From NCBI RefSeq assembly GCF_003096675.1, contig NZ_QEKW01000001.1:1-64000 (forward strand): a DNA stretch of 64,000 bases, in the 5' to 3' direction. This DNA comes from Actinomycetospora cinnamomea (GTDB taxonomy: Bacteria > Actinomycetota > Actinomycetes > Mycobacteriales > Pseudonocardiaceae). The position numbers and the translations under genes are program-made. Under the pieces are notes generated by a model. It ran no database searches. It was not told where the DNA came from and worked only from the letters and a program-made list of their open reading frames with translations. Below are positions 16,206-24,814 of the stretch, piece by piece (position 1 is the stretch's first letter; every line of letters starts with the position of its first letter).

Positions 16206-17075
16206 ATGATCACCGTGCTGGGCGCCGGCGGGAACACCGGGGGACGGGTCGTGCGCCGCCTGCGCGAGGCCGGCGAGGACGTCCACGCCGTCGGGCGTGC
16301 CGCCACCCGCCTGACGGACGCGGCCGCACACGGCGCCGAGCCGCACGTCGCCGACATGACCGACCGCGCCGCGCTCGCCGCGGCGCTGCGGGGCGCCGAC
16401 GCCGCCTACGTCCTCCTGCCGCTCGACCTCACTGCCCCCGGCTACCGGTCCCAGCAGGACCAGGTGGGCACCGCGATCGTCGGCGCCCTCGCCGACGCCC
16501 GCGTGCCCCGGGTGGTCGCGCTGAGCTCGCTGGGCGGGGAGGTCGCGTCCGGCACCGGCTTCCTCGAGACCCTCCACGAACAGGAGCAGCGCCTCGGCGC
16601 GCTCGACGCCCGGGTGCTGTTCCTGCGTCCCGGGCTGTTCTTCGAGTCGTTCCTGCCGTCGCTGCCCGCGATGCGGGCGAGCGGGGTGCACCACGACACG
16701 ATCGACCCCGAGGTCGCCCTGCCCATGGTCGCGACCGCCGACGTCGGCGACGTCGCGGCCGACGCCCTGCGCCACCCCGGCGCGGTCGGTGTCCGCGAGG
16801 TGCTCGGGCCCGAGGACCTCACGCTCCCCGAGGCCGTCGCCCGCCTCGGCGCCGTCCTCGGCCTGCCCGGCCTGCGCTACGAGCGCGCGCCCGAGGACGT
16901 CATGCGTGGAGTGCTGGTCGAGGCGGGGCTGCCCGCCGACGTCACCGAGGAGCACCTCGCGATGAACGCCGCGTTCAACCGCGGAGCGGTGCGCAGCCTC
17001 GCCGGCCGGGGTCCGCGGACGAGCAGCCCGACGAGGCTGGAACAGTGGGCGCGCACGCTGGTGCCCGCGGCCTGA
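16206..17075 (+). CDS. NmrA-like NAD(P)-binding protein
   Basis: 289 residues. It starts MITVLGAGGNTGGRVVRRLR, an atypical short-chain Rossmann fold with the G-x-G-G-N-x-G dinucleotide motif. ALSSLGGEV and the region after it lack a clear catalytic Y-x-x-x-K, so it is NmrA/HSCARG-like: either a redox sensor that binds NADP or a reductase of unknown substrate. A good GAAGGAG precedes the start. It is likely the target of the divergent AraC regulator. Confidence 0.82.
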   Translation: MITVLGAGGNTGGRVVRRLREAGEDVHAVGRAATRLTDAAAHGAEPHVADMTDRAALAAALRGADAAYVLLPLDLTAPGYRSQQDQVGTAIVGALADARVPRVVALSSLGGEVASGTGFLETLHEQEQRLGALDARVLFLRPGLFFESFLPSLPAMRASGVHHDTIDPEVALPMVATADVGDVAADALRHPGAVGVREVLGPEDLTLPEAVARLGAVLGLPGLRYERAPEDVMRGVLVEAGLPADVTEEHLAMNAAFNRGAVRSLAGRGPRTSSPTRLEQWARTLVPAA

Positions 17076-17092
17076 GCGTCGGGCCGGTGGCG

Positions 17093-17935
17093 CTACCTCT
17101 TCCGCGAACGGCCCAGGGACGGCGGCGGGACGACGGGCCCCAGGTCGCCGTCCGGGGCCTCGTCGAGGTCGAGGATCACCGGGGCGTGGTCGGACGGCCC
17201 CGTGCCCTTGCGGGCCTGGCGGTCGATCCACACCGCGGCCCGGCGCTGCGCCACCGGCTCGCCGGCCAGCACCAGGTCGATGCGCATGCCGCGATCCTGG
17301 TGGAAGGCGCCGCCGCGGTAGTCCCAGTAGGTGAAGATGCGCTGGTCGGGCCAACGGTCGCGCACGACGTCGTGCAGCCCGGTCTTCAGCAGCGCGCCGA
17401 GGGCCTCGCGCTCGGGCGGGGTCACGTGCGTGGACTCGGTGTACACCGCGGGGTCGTACACGTCGGCGTCGGTGGGGGCGATGTTGAAGTCGCCGGCCAC
17501 CACCGCCGCGTCCGCGCCCCCGGCCTCGACGCGGTCGCGCAGGGCGGCGAGCCACTCGAGCTTGTAGGCGTAGTGCGGATCGGCCGGATCGCGCCCGTTG
17601 GGCACGTACACCGAGGTGACCCGCAGGCCCCCGCACGTCGCGGTGACCGCCCGGGCCTCCTGGTGCGGGTAGCCGGGACCGCCGGGCAGGCCCTCCTCGA
17701 CGTCGTCGAGCCCGACGCGGGACAGCAGCGCGACGCCGTTCCACCGGCCCTCGCCGTGGTGGGCGACGGCGTAGCCGCGCTCGGCCAGCGGGGCCCCGAA
17801 CGTCTCGTCGAACGCGTCGTCGGACAGCTTGGTCTCCTGCAGGCAGACCACGTCGGGCGCGCGGTCGTCGAGCCAGCCCAGCAGCCGCGGCTCGCGGGCC
17901 TTGGCCGAGTTCACGTTCCACGTCGCCAATCGCAC
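17093..17935 (-). CDS. xthA: Exodeoxyribonuclease III
   Basis: 280 residues with all exonuclease III/AP-endonuclease signatures: LATWNVNSAKAR, VCLQETKLSDDAF (metal-binding Glu), SVYVPNGR, VAGDFNIAPTDADVY, FTYWDYRGGAFHQDRGMRID and the C-terminal GPSDHAPV with catalytic Asp-His. It removes 3' blocks and cleaves abasic sites in base-excision repair. GTG at 17935 gives the canonical start (V-R-L-A-T-W-N-V-N); GTG at 17944 or 17965 gives short extensions. It stands alone, convergent with the NmrA-like gene. Confidence 0.93.
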   Translation of the reverse strand: MRLATWNVNSAKAREPRLLGWLDDRAPDVVCLQETKLSDDAFDETFGAPLAERGYAVAHHGEGRWNGVALLSRVGLDDVEEGLPGGPGYPHQEARAVTATCGGLRVTSVYVPNGRDPADPHYAYKLEWLAALRDRVEAGGADAAVVAGDFNIAPTDADVYDPAVYTESTHVTPPEREALGALLKTGLHDVVRDRWPDQRIFTYWDYRGGAFHQDRGMRIDLVLAGEPVAQRRAAVWIDRQARKGTGPSDHAPVILDLDEAPDGDLGPVVPPPSLGRSRKR

Positions 17936-18030
17936 GCCCGCCACGCTAGCCGGGGACCCCGACACCGCCCCCTGCCCGCCCGGTCGGGTGCCGGGTGACC
18001 CGTCCGGTGTGCGCGTACTAGCGTCGCGCC

Positions 18031-19632
18031 ATGTCCACGACCGGTCCCGTCACCGACGAGGACCGTCTGCGACGGATCGAGCAGATCACGGACACGGCGC
18101 TGTCCCACCTCGACGTCAAGGACCTCCTCGTCGAGCTGCTCGACCGGGTGCGCGCGCTGCTCGAGGCGGACACCGCGGCCGTCCTCCTGCTGGACCCCTC
18201 GTCGACCTACCTGGTGGCCACCGCCGCGCGGGGCATCGAGGAGGAGGTGCGCCAGGGCGTGCGCATCCCGGTGGGCAAGGGCTTCGCCGGGCGCATCGCC
18301 GCGGAGCGACGCCCGGTGATCATCGACGAGGTCGACCACTCGAACGTCCTCAACCCGATCCTGCGCGAGAAGGACATCCGCTCGCTGGTGGGCGTGCCGC
18401 TGATCGCGCGGGGCGAGGTCCTGGGCGTCCTGCACGTCGGCACCTTGAGCGCGCGCACGTTCACCGAGGACGACGTGGAACTGCTGCAGATGGCCGGCGA
18501 CCGCGTCGCGCTGGTGACGCGCACGCACCTCTCCGACCTCGACCGCGCCGCCGCCTCGGCCCTCCAGCGCAGCCTCATGCCCGGGCTGCTGCCCCGGGTC
18601 ACCGGGGTGGAGTTCGCGGCGCGCTACGTGCCCGGCGAGGCCGGCGGCCTCGGCGGCGACTGGTACGACGTCTTCTCCCTGCCCTCCGGCCGCCTCGGCA
18701 TCGTCATCGGCGACGTCGTCGGGCGCGGCCTGCAGGCCGCGGTGATCATGGGACGGCTGCGCAGCGCCCTGCGCGCGTTCGCCCTCGAGGAGGACGACCC
18801 GGCCGAGGTCCTCGAGCGCCTCGACGGCAACGTGCAGCACTTCGAGGACGGCGTGATGGCCACCGTGCTCTACGCCATCGTCGAGCCCTCGCTGGACCGC
18901 GTGGCGCTCTCGTCGGCCGGCCACCTCCCGCCGATCCTGAGCCGGCCCGAGGAGCCGGCGGCGCTGGTCAACCTGCCGGTCGACCTGCCGGTGGGGGTGT
19001 CCGTGGGCCCCCTGCGCCGGACGACGGTGATCGACCTCCCGGCCGAGGCGCTGCTCTTCCTCTACACCGACGGCCTCGTCGAGCGGCGCGGCCAGTCGCT
19101 GGACACCGGGCTCGACCTGCTCTGCGACGCGGTGCGCACCGACGACGCCGACGCGGTGTGCACCGCGGTCCTGCACCAGATGATCGGCTCCGACGAGATC
19201 GGCGACGACGTGGCGATGCTCGTCGCCCGCCGCCGGACCACATCCGCCGTCGTGCCGCTGAACATCGTCGTGCCCGCCGTGCCGCGCACGCTGGCCGACG
19301 TCCGCGCCACCGTGCGCCGCTGGCTGACGGCGGTGGGTGCCCGCACGGAGGCCGCCGCCGACATCCTCGTCGCCGTCGGCGAGGCGTGCTCCAACGTCGT
19401 CGAGCACGCCTACGGTCCGGCCGGCGGGACCCTCGCGGTCCACATGGAGCTGGTCGGCGCGACCGTCGTGACCACCGTGCGGGACAACGGCCGGTGGCGG
19501 CCGGCCCGCGGCGAGGGGCGCGGACGCGGCACCACGATGATCCGGGCCTGCAGTGACGACATGGACGTGGTCGCCGGCGTGGGCGGGACGACGGTCACCT
19601 TCCGCCGCCGCCTCACGGAGGACCCGCAGTGA
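18031..19632 (+). CDS. GAF-SpoIIE (PP2C) phosphatase-HATPase fusion regulator
   Basis: 533 residues with three domains. A GAF sensor (about 15-170) contains GKGFAGRIAAERRPVI and LVGVPLIARGEVLGVLHVG. A SpoIIE/RsbU PP2C phosphatase (about 180-400) contains GGDWYDVF, GDVVGRGLQAAVIMG, SSAGHLPPIL, YTDGLVERR and GDDVAMLVARR with the metal-binding Asp residues. An RsbW-like HATPase_c (about 410-533) contains VGEACSNVVEHAYG and DNGRWRP. It can in principle both dephosphorylate a STAS antagonist and act as anti-sigma/kinase. GTGA overlap with the STAS gene makes a two-gene partner-switch module. Confidence 0.88.
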   Translation: MSTTGPVTDEDRLRRIEQITDTALSHLDVKDLLVELLDRVRALLEADTAAVLLLDPSSTYLVATAARGIEEEVRQGVRIPVGKGFAGRIAAERRPVIIDEVDHSNVLNPILREKDIRSLVGVPLIARGEVLGVLHVGTLSARTFTEDDVELLQMAGDRVALVTRTHLSDLDRAAASALQRSLMPGLLPRVTGVEFAARYVPGEAGGLGGDWYDVFSLPSGRLGIVIGDVVGRGLQAAVIMGRLRSALRAFALEEDDPAEVLERLDGNVQHFEDGVMATVLYAIVEPSLDRVALSSAGHLPPILSRPEEPAALVNLPVDLPVGVSVGPLRRTTVIDLPAEALLFLYTDGLVERRGQSLDTGLDLLCDAVRTDDADAVCTAVLHQMIGSDEIGDDVAMLVARRRTTSAVVPLNIVVPAVPRTLADVRATVRRWLTAVGARTEAAADILVAVGEACSNVVEHAYGPAGGTLAVHMELVGATVVTTVRDNGRWRPARGEGRGRGTTMIRACSDDMDVVAGVGGTTVTFRRRLTEDPQ

Positions 19633-19946
19633 CCACCGCGACCGTCGTCGTGCACCCCGAGGGCGCCTGCGTCCGCATCGCGATCAGCGGCGAGATCGAC
19701 CTGGAGAACGCGGAGACGGTCGAGGAGCAGCTGGCCGCGGCCATCCCCAACGAGGCCGCGGTCGTCGTCCTCGAGCTCGGTGAGCTGCAGTACCTCGACA
19801 GCGCGGGTCTGCGGGTGCTGTTCGCCCTGGCCGCGCGCCTCGAGGTGCTGCAGATCCTGCTGCGGGTGCACGTCCCGCCGGGCTCGCCCGCGCGCCGGGT
19901 GCTGCAGCTCTCCGGCTTCGAGGGCGTCGCGGCGCTCGAGGGCTGA
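19629..19946 (+). CDS. STAS-domain anti-sigma factor antagonist
   Basis: 105 residues, one STAS domain: ISGEIDLENAETVEEQL, then LELGELQYLDSAGLRVLFAL, where the D-S-A-G-L serine is the phosphorylation site of SpoIIAA/RsbV-type antagonists. The GTG start overlaps the stop of the phosphatase/kinase gene (GTGA). Expected to switch partners depending on its phosphorylation by the HATPase and dephosphorylation by the SpoIIE domain next door. The sigma factor it finally controls is not in this pair. Confidence 0.88.
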   Translation: MTTATVVVHPEGACVRIAISGEIDLENAETVEEQLAAAIPNEAAVVVLELGELQYLDSAGLRVLFALAARLEVLQILLRVHVPPGSPARRVLQLSGFEGVAALEG

Positions 19947-19960
19947 CCCGACCCGGGCCC

Positions 19961-20416
19961 CTACCCCTGCTCCGCCCGTCGCCGCACGGTGTCGAGCGTC
20001 TGCTCCATCCCCCGCCGGTTCGCGGCCGGCACGTCCCAGGCCCGCGCGCGGCCGACGACGTTGGCGAGCGGGCTGCGCCGGTCCTGCCAGAACTGCTCGA
20101 CCCGCGTGCCGTCGCCCTCGGGGGTCAGGCGGAAGCCCCAGCGCGCCACCGACTGCCCCATGAGGTCCACGTCCCAGCTGATCGCCCGCTGGGGCTCGTA
20201 CTCGGCGACCGTCCCCCGCGTCGACCAGCGCAGCAGGCCCTTGCGGTTGTGCCCCTTGAACTGCGCACCGGGCGTCGGGCCCGTCGCGCCGCCGAGCCAG
20301 TCGACGCGGTGGCACTCCGGGGAGATGGCGCCGATGCGCGCCGGGTCCCCGACGAGGTCCCACACCCGCTCCGGGGGCGCGGCGACGGTGCGGGTGACGA
20401 CGATGTCGTCGGCCAT
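19961..20416 (-). CDS. SRPBCC-family (polyketide cyclase/START-like) protein
   Basis: 151 residues. The start DDIVVTRTVAAPPERVWDLV is the usual SRPBCC opening. GAQFKGHNRKG and W-S-T-R-G-T-V-A-E-Y-E-P follow, and the long C-terminal helix GMEQTLDTVRRRAEQ closes the helix-grip fold. Ligand unknown; these small proteins bind hydrophobic ligands. GGAGGACA precedes ATG 20416. Convergent with the STAS gene, 14 bp between stops. Confidence 0.8.
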   Translation of the reverse strand: MADDIVVTRTVAAPPERVWDLVGDPARIGAISPECHRVDWLGGATGPTPGAQFKGHNRKGLLRWSTRGTVAEYEPQRAISWDVDLMGQSVARWGFRLTPEGDGTRVEQFWQDRRSPLANVVGRARAWDVPAANRRGMEQTLDTVRRRAEQG

Positions 20417-20581
20417 GGGGTGTCCTCCGGGTGCGCAGACGATCTGGGAGCAGGCGCACGATAGGGGTCGGTGGGACGTCCCGCTGAGCTATCGTGAACG
20501 ATGCAGACCCGGTAGCACCGGGTGCTCCGCGCCGTCCGCAACGCCGCGCCGGTACCCGTCCGACGACATCGGGGGCCGCCC

Positions 20582-21910
20582 GTGACGCTCGAGCTCGACG
20601 ACCTGCGCGTGCGCACGCTCGGCGCCTGTCGCTACGACTCCCCCTTCGCGGAGATGCTGGCGAGCAAGCGCACGTCGCCGCACTACGTGCACGAGGACGA
20701 CCGCGTGCTCGTCGACGACACCGTCTCGGTGCTCCTGTCGCGCGGGGTGCCGATCGACCAGGTGCCGAGCCTGGAGGCGGCCGGCCCACGGCGGAAGATC
20801 TACTTCGACCCGGACGCGACGAGCGTCGGCATCGTGACCTGCGGCGGCCTGTGCCCGGGACTCAACGACGTCATCCGCGGCATCGTGCAGGAGCTCACCG
20901 AGCACTACCACGTCGCGCACATCTACGGGTTCCGCAACGGCTACGCGGGCCTGACCCGCCAGCACCGCGACCGTGTCGTCGAGCTCGACCTGCGGGCCGT
21001 GGCCGACATCAACAACGACGGCGGCACGATCCTCGGCAGCTCGCGGGGCGACCAGGACCCCGAGGAGATGGTCGACACCCTCGTCGAGCTCGGCATCGAC
21101 GTGCTGTTCGTCATCGGCGGCGACGGCAGCATGCGCGGGGCGATGAAGATCGTGAACACGATCGACGCGCGCGGCCTGGACATCGCCGTCATCGGCGTCC
21201 CGAAGACGATCGACAACGACCTGCCGTTCACCGACCAGAGCTTCGGCTTCCAGACGGCGTTCGCGCAGGCCACGTCGTTCATCGCCTCGGTGTTCATCGA
21301 GTCGCAGGCGGCCGAGAACGGTGTGGGCATCGTCAAGCTCATGGGCCGGCACTCGGGGTTCATCGCCTGCTACGCGGCCCTGTCGATCAACGACGCCGAC
21401 TTCGTGCTCATCCCCGAGGTGCCGTTCGTCCTCGGGGGACCCAGCGGGGTGCTGCGCCGCGTCGAGGACCACGTGCGGCGCCACGGCCAGGTCGTCATCG
21501 TCGTGGCCGAGGGTGCCGGGCAGGAGCTGCTCGAGCAGGAGGGCCGGACCACCGACGCCTCGGGCAACACCAAGCTCGGTGACATCGGGCTCTTCCTCAA
21601 GCAGAAGATCACCGATCACCTCACCGAGGTCGGGCTGCCGCCGACGGTGCGCTACCTCGACCCGAGCTACGCCATCCGCAGCGTCGCCGCCAACGCCTAC
21701 GACAGCGTCTACTGCGTCCGCCTGGCGCACGCCGCGGTGCACGCGGGCATGGCCGGGCGCACCGAGACCGTCGTGGTGCGCTGGCGGCGACGCTTCGTGC
21801 ACATCCCGATGTCGCTCATCACCAGCCACCGCAACCAGGTCGACCCCGACGGCGACCTGTGGATGTCGGTGCTCGAGGCGACCGGCCAGCCCGCGTCCTT
21901 CACGGACTGA
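20582..21910 (+). CDS. pfkA: ATP-dependent 6-phosphofructokinase (long, PKTIDND type)
   Basis: 442 residues from GTG 20582. PFK motifs: VGIVTCGGLCPGLNDVIRG, NGYAGLTR, GGTILGSSRG, FVIGGDGSMRGA, GVPKTIDNDLPFTDQSFGF, KLMGRHSGFIA and EGAGQELL. The GGDG (not GGDD) next to the PKTIDND pattern matches the long ATP-PFK subgroup also found in plants and spirochaetes rather than PPi-dependent enzymes; the phosphate donor is inference. It phosphorylates fructose 6-phosphate in glycolysis. An upstream in-frame codon at 20522 is possible but has no ribosome-binding site. Confidence 0.9.
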   Translation: MTLELDDLRVRTLGACRYDSPFAEMLASKRTSPHYVHEDDRVLVDDTVSVLLSRGVPIDQVPSLEAAGPRRKIYFDPDATSVGIVTCGGLCPGLNDVIRGIVQELTEHYHVAHIYGFRNGYAGLTRQHRDRVVELDLRAVADINNDGGTILGSSRGDQDPEEMVDTLVELGIDVLFVIGGDGSMRGAMKIVNTIDARGLDIAVIGVPKTIDNDLPFTDQSFGFQTAFAQATSFIASVFIESQAAENGVGIVKLMGRHSGFIACYAALSINDADFVLIPEVPFVLGGPSGVLRRVEDHVRRHGQVVIVVAEGAGQELLEQEGRTTDASGNTKLGDIGLFLKQKITDHLTEVGLPPTVRYLDPSYAIRSVAANAYDSVYCVRLAHAAVHAGMAGRTETVVVRWRRRFVHIPMSLITSHRNQVDPDGDLWMSVLEATGQPASFTD

Positions 21911-21979
21911 CCGCGAGCGACCCGACCACGCCGCACGCACGGCTGACGGGCCAGACCTCGCACAGTACGGTTCCCTGAC

Positions 21980-23059
21980 GTGAGCGACGTCACCACCACG
22001 GGCGAGAGCGTGATGCTCGGGCACGGCTTCTACGGGCATCACTCCCAGCCCCAACGCGCGGCGGCCGGTCTCGGTGCCTCGTGGCTGGCCGCCGCGGCCT
22101 CGGCGGTTCCGCTGCCCGAGACCCCTGCCCCGGTGGTCGTCGCCGACCACGGGTGCGCGGGTGGCGCCAACGAGATGGGACCGGTCGCGGCCGCGCTGGA
22201 CGCGCTGCGCGCCCGGTCCTCGACGCTGCCCGTCGAGGTGGTGCACACCGATCTGCCGACCAACGACTTCGGTCCGCTGTTCCGGCTGCTGCAGTCCCCG
22301 GACGGCTATCCGGCGGGGCGGCCGGGCGTCTACCCCTCGGTCGTGGGCCGCACGCTCTACGGGCCCCTGCTGCCCGACCGGCGACTGCACCTCGGCTGGT
22401 GCGCGATCACCCTGCACTGGCTCTCGGCGATGCCGATCGTGGTCCCCGAAGGGGTGTACTCGAACCTCCTGCCGGAGGGCCCGGAACGCGACGCGCTGCG
22501 CACGCAGGCGGCGCGCGACTGGCACACCTACCTGACCGAGCGGGCGCGCGAGCTCGTCGACGGCGGGGAGCTCGTGGTCGTGGCCGGGCTGACCGGCGCC
22601 GACGGGCTCTCGGGGGCCGAGGGCCTCTTCCGGATGGTCGGGAACCAGCTCGCCGCCTCGGTGGCCGACGGCACCCTGCGGCCCGCGGAGGCCGAGCGCA
22701 TCTTCTACCCGACATGGAACCGCACGCTCGAGGAGTGGACCGCGCCGCTGGCGGCCTGCGGCTTCGACGAGGTCGACCGCGCCGAGTCCGCCGCCGACGA
22801 CGCCGCCACCTACGGCGGGACCGACGACGGCGCGCGCTTCGCCGACGCCTACACACCCTTCGTCCGCGCCGTCACCGAGCCGGCGTTCTTCCGCTGGCTC
22901 GACGACGACCGCACGACGGCCGGGCGCGAGGCCGTGACGACCGCGTTCTACGCCGGACTCCACGCACGGATCGCCGCCGACGCACCCGCGGCGGCCTGCC
23001 GCTGGCGGGTGGTGACGCTGCGACTGCGCCGCCGTCCCCGCGGCCCGGACGACGCCTAG
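21980..23059 (+). CDS. SABATH-type SAM-dependent carboxyl methyltransferase
   Basis: 359 residues. The opening MLGHGFYGHHSQPQR, then VVVADHGCAGGANEMGPV (SAM-binding acidic strand), a His/Asp pair in VHTDLPTNDFGPLFRLL and the aromatic LGWCAITLHWLS recall the plant SABATH family (salicylate/jasmonate methyltransferases), where S/T-x-x-x-L-H-W-L-S is diagnostic. A few bacterial homologues exist in actinobacteria. It should methylate a small carboxylic acid or related acceptor; substrate unknown. GTG at 21980 starts the frame. Its TAG overlaps the stop of the converging FKBP gene. Confidence 0.75.
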   Translation: MSDVTTTGESVMLGHGFYGHHSQPQRAAAGLGASWLAAAASAVPLPETPAPVVVADHGCAGGANEMGPVAAALDALRARSSTLPVEVVHTDLPTNDFGPLFRLLQSPDGYPAGRPGVYPSVVGRTLYGPLLPDRRLHLGWCAITLHWLSAMPIVVPEGVYSNLLPEGPERDALRTQAARDWHTYLTERARELVDGGELVVVAGLTGADGLSGAEGLFRMVGNQLAASVADGTLRPAEAERIFYPTWNRTLEEWTAPLAACGFDEVDRAESAADDAATYGGTDDGARFADAYTPFVRAVTEPAFFRWLDDDRTTAGREAVTTAFYAGLHARIAADAPAAACRWRVVTLRLRRRPRGPDDA

Positions 23060-23454
23060 TTGACCTTGACCAGGTCGACGACGAAGACGAGGTGAGCGTT
23101 GGCCGGGATCACCGGCGGCACGCCGCGGGCGCCGTAGCCCTGGTGCGGCGGGACGACGAGCACGCGGCGCCCGCCCTCGCGCATGCCCGAGATGCCGAGC
23201 TTGAAGCCGTCGATGACGCCGGAGAGCGGGAACTCGACCGGCTGGCCACCGCGGGTCCACGACGAGTCGAACTCGCCGCCGTCCGAGACGCGGATGCCCT
23301 GGTACTGCACCTGCACGGTGTCGCGCGGGCCGGCCTCGTTCCCGCCGCCGACGACGAGGTCGGTGACGTCGAGGTCGTTCGGCAGGGTGTCGGGGGTGAC
23401 CGACGCGCCGGGCGCGCGGGTCAGGTCGTCGGTGTTCTCCACGGTGACCGCCAT
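23056..23454 (-). CDS. FKBP-type peptidyl-prolyl cis-trans isomerase
   Basis: 132 residues. FKBP core: DTVQVQYQGIRVSDGGEFDS, SWTRGGQPVEFPLSGVIDGF, MREGGRRVLVVPPHQGYGAR and IPANAHLVFVVDLVKV. No signal peptide or Cys-lipobox is seen, so it is probably cytoplasmic. It catalyses prolyl isomerisation. Twelve bases separate its start from the stop of the MHS transporter upstream, so they may be co-transcribed. Confidence 0.92.
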   Translation of the reverse strand: MAVTVENTDDLTRAPGASVTPDTLPNDLDVTDLVVGGGNEAGPRDTVQVQYQGIRVSDGGEFDSSWTRGGQPVEFPLSGVIDGFKLGISGMREGGRRVLVVPPHQGYGARGVPPVIPANAHLVFVVDLVKVN

Positions 23455-23465
23455 GCCGTCAGACC

Positions 23466-24782
23466 CTACGGGCGGTCGGGCGCCGTCCCCGCGGGGCCCG
23501 TCGGGAGGGCCGAGGCCAGCTCCTCGTCCTCGCGCGGGTCGTGGTCGCGGCCGACCGCGAGTCCGACCGCGGAGAGCACGCAGGCCAGGGCGACGTAGCC
23601 GGCCGCGGCGGCCCAGCCGAGGTCGGCCTCGAGCGAGGTCAGCAGCAGCGGGGCCAGCGCGCCGCCGACGACGCCGGCGACGGTGTAGCCCAGCGAGGAG
23701 CCGGTGGAGCGCAGGCGCGGGGCGAACTGCTCGGTGATGAACGCGGCCTGCGGGCCGTAGGCCGCGGCGTGCAGGACCAGCCCGACGACGACGGCGAGCA
23801 CGAGCAGCCCGAACGAGCCCGAGCTGATGGCCGGGAACAGCACGAACACCCAGACGCCGGCACCCACGACGGCGGCCGTGGAGACGGCCCGCCGGTTGCA
23901 GCGGTCGGACAGTGCCCCGAACGCCGGCACGAGCCCGAGCTGCAGCGCCGACCCCATGAGCACCGCCGAGAGCACCTCGGCGCGCTCGAACCCCGCGGTG
24001 CGCGTGGCGTAGCTCAGGACGTAGACGGTGAGCAGCGAGTACGAGACGTCGGGGCCGAGGCGGGAGAGAATCGCCGCGAGCAGCCCGCGCGGGTGGATGC
24101 GCAGGACCTCGCGGATCGGGGCCTCCGACGTCGAGCCGGTCTCCTGCAGCGCGCGGAAGACCGGGGTGTCCTCGAGCGCCAGCCGGATCCACAGGCCGAA
24201 CGCGACGAGCACCGCCGAGAGCACGAACGCCAGGCGCCAGCCCCAGGACAGCAGCTGCTCGCTGGTCAACGTCGCCGCGAGGATCGCGAAGACGCCGTTG
24301 GCGAGCAGGTTGCCCGCCGGCGGCCCGATCTGGGCCGCCGAGGACCAGAAGCCGCGCCGGCGGGCGTCGCCGAACTCGCCGGAGAGCAGCACCGCGCTGC
24401 CCCACTCGCCGCCGACGCCGACGCCCTGCGCGAACCGCAGGAGCACCAGCACGATCGGCGCGGTGACCCCGATCGTCTCGTAGGTCGGCAGCAGGCCGAT
24501 GAGCACCGTGGCCACGCCGATGAGCAGCAGCGTCGACACCAGCACGCGCTTGCGGCCCAGCGTGTCCCCGAGCCGCCCGAACACGAACCCGCCCACCGGG
24601 CGCGAGACGTAGCCGACGGCGAACGTCGTGAACGCGAGCAGGAGTCCGGTGAGCGGATCCGAGCCGGGGAAGAACAGCTGCGGGAACACCAGCGCCGACG
24701 CCGTGCCGTAGACGGCGAAGTCGTAGTACTCCAGCGAGGTCCCCGACAGTGACGCGGCGAACGCCTTCCCCCTGGCAGCCAT
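23466..24782 (-). CDS. MHS-family MFS transporter (ShiA/ProP-like)
   Basis: 438 residues, 12 predicted membrane segments. Typical metabolite:H+ symporter features: start FAASLSGTSLEYYDFAVYGT, the loop between helices 2 and 3 SRPVGGFVFGRLGDTLGRKR, and RFAQGVGVGGEWGSAVLL in helix 4. The substrate is likely a small organic acid, shikimate-like acid or osmolyte. ATG at 24782 follows GGGAAC; GTG at 24818 is an alternative that would overlap the ThDP gene's stop. It lies 32 bp downstream of the PoxB-like gene, which suggests export or import of a related metabolite. Confidence 0.85.
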   Translation of the reverse strand: MAARGKAFAASLSGTSLEYYDFAVYGTASALVFPQLFFPGSDPLTGLLLAFTTFAVGYVSRPVGGFVFGRLGDTLGRKRVLVSTLLLIGVATVLIGLLPTYETIGVTAPIVLVLLRFAQGVGVGGEWGSAVLLSGEFGDARRRGFWSSAAQIGPPAGNLLANGVFAILAATLTSEQLLSWGWRLAFVLSAVLVAFGLWIRLALEDTPVFRALQETGSTSEAPIREVLRIHPRGLLAAILSRLGPDVSYSLLTVYVLSYATRTAGFERAEVLSAVLMGSALQLGLVPAFGALSDRCNRRAVSTAAVVGAGVWVFVLFPAISSGSFGLLVLAVVVGLVLHAAAYGPQAAFITEQFAPRLRSTGSSLGYTVAGVVGGALAPLLLTSLEADLGWAAAAGYVALACVLSAVGLAVGRDHDPREDEELASALPTGPAGTAPDRP

Positions 24783-24814
24783 GTGAGCGAAGTTCCCAGC
24801 TATAGCTCGGAATA

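Noticed and set aside
16133-17998. A 621-codon plus-strand frame over the NmrA-like and exonuclease III genes
   Set aside because: Different frame from the NmrA-like gene and antisense to xthA; Arg/Pro/Gly composition only.
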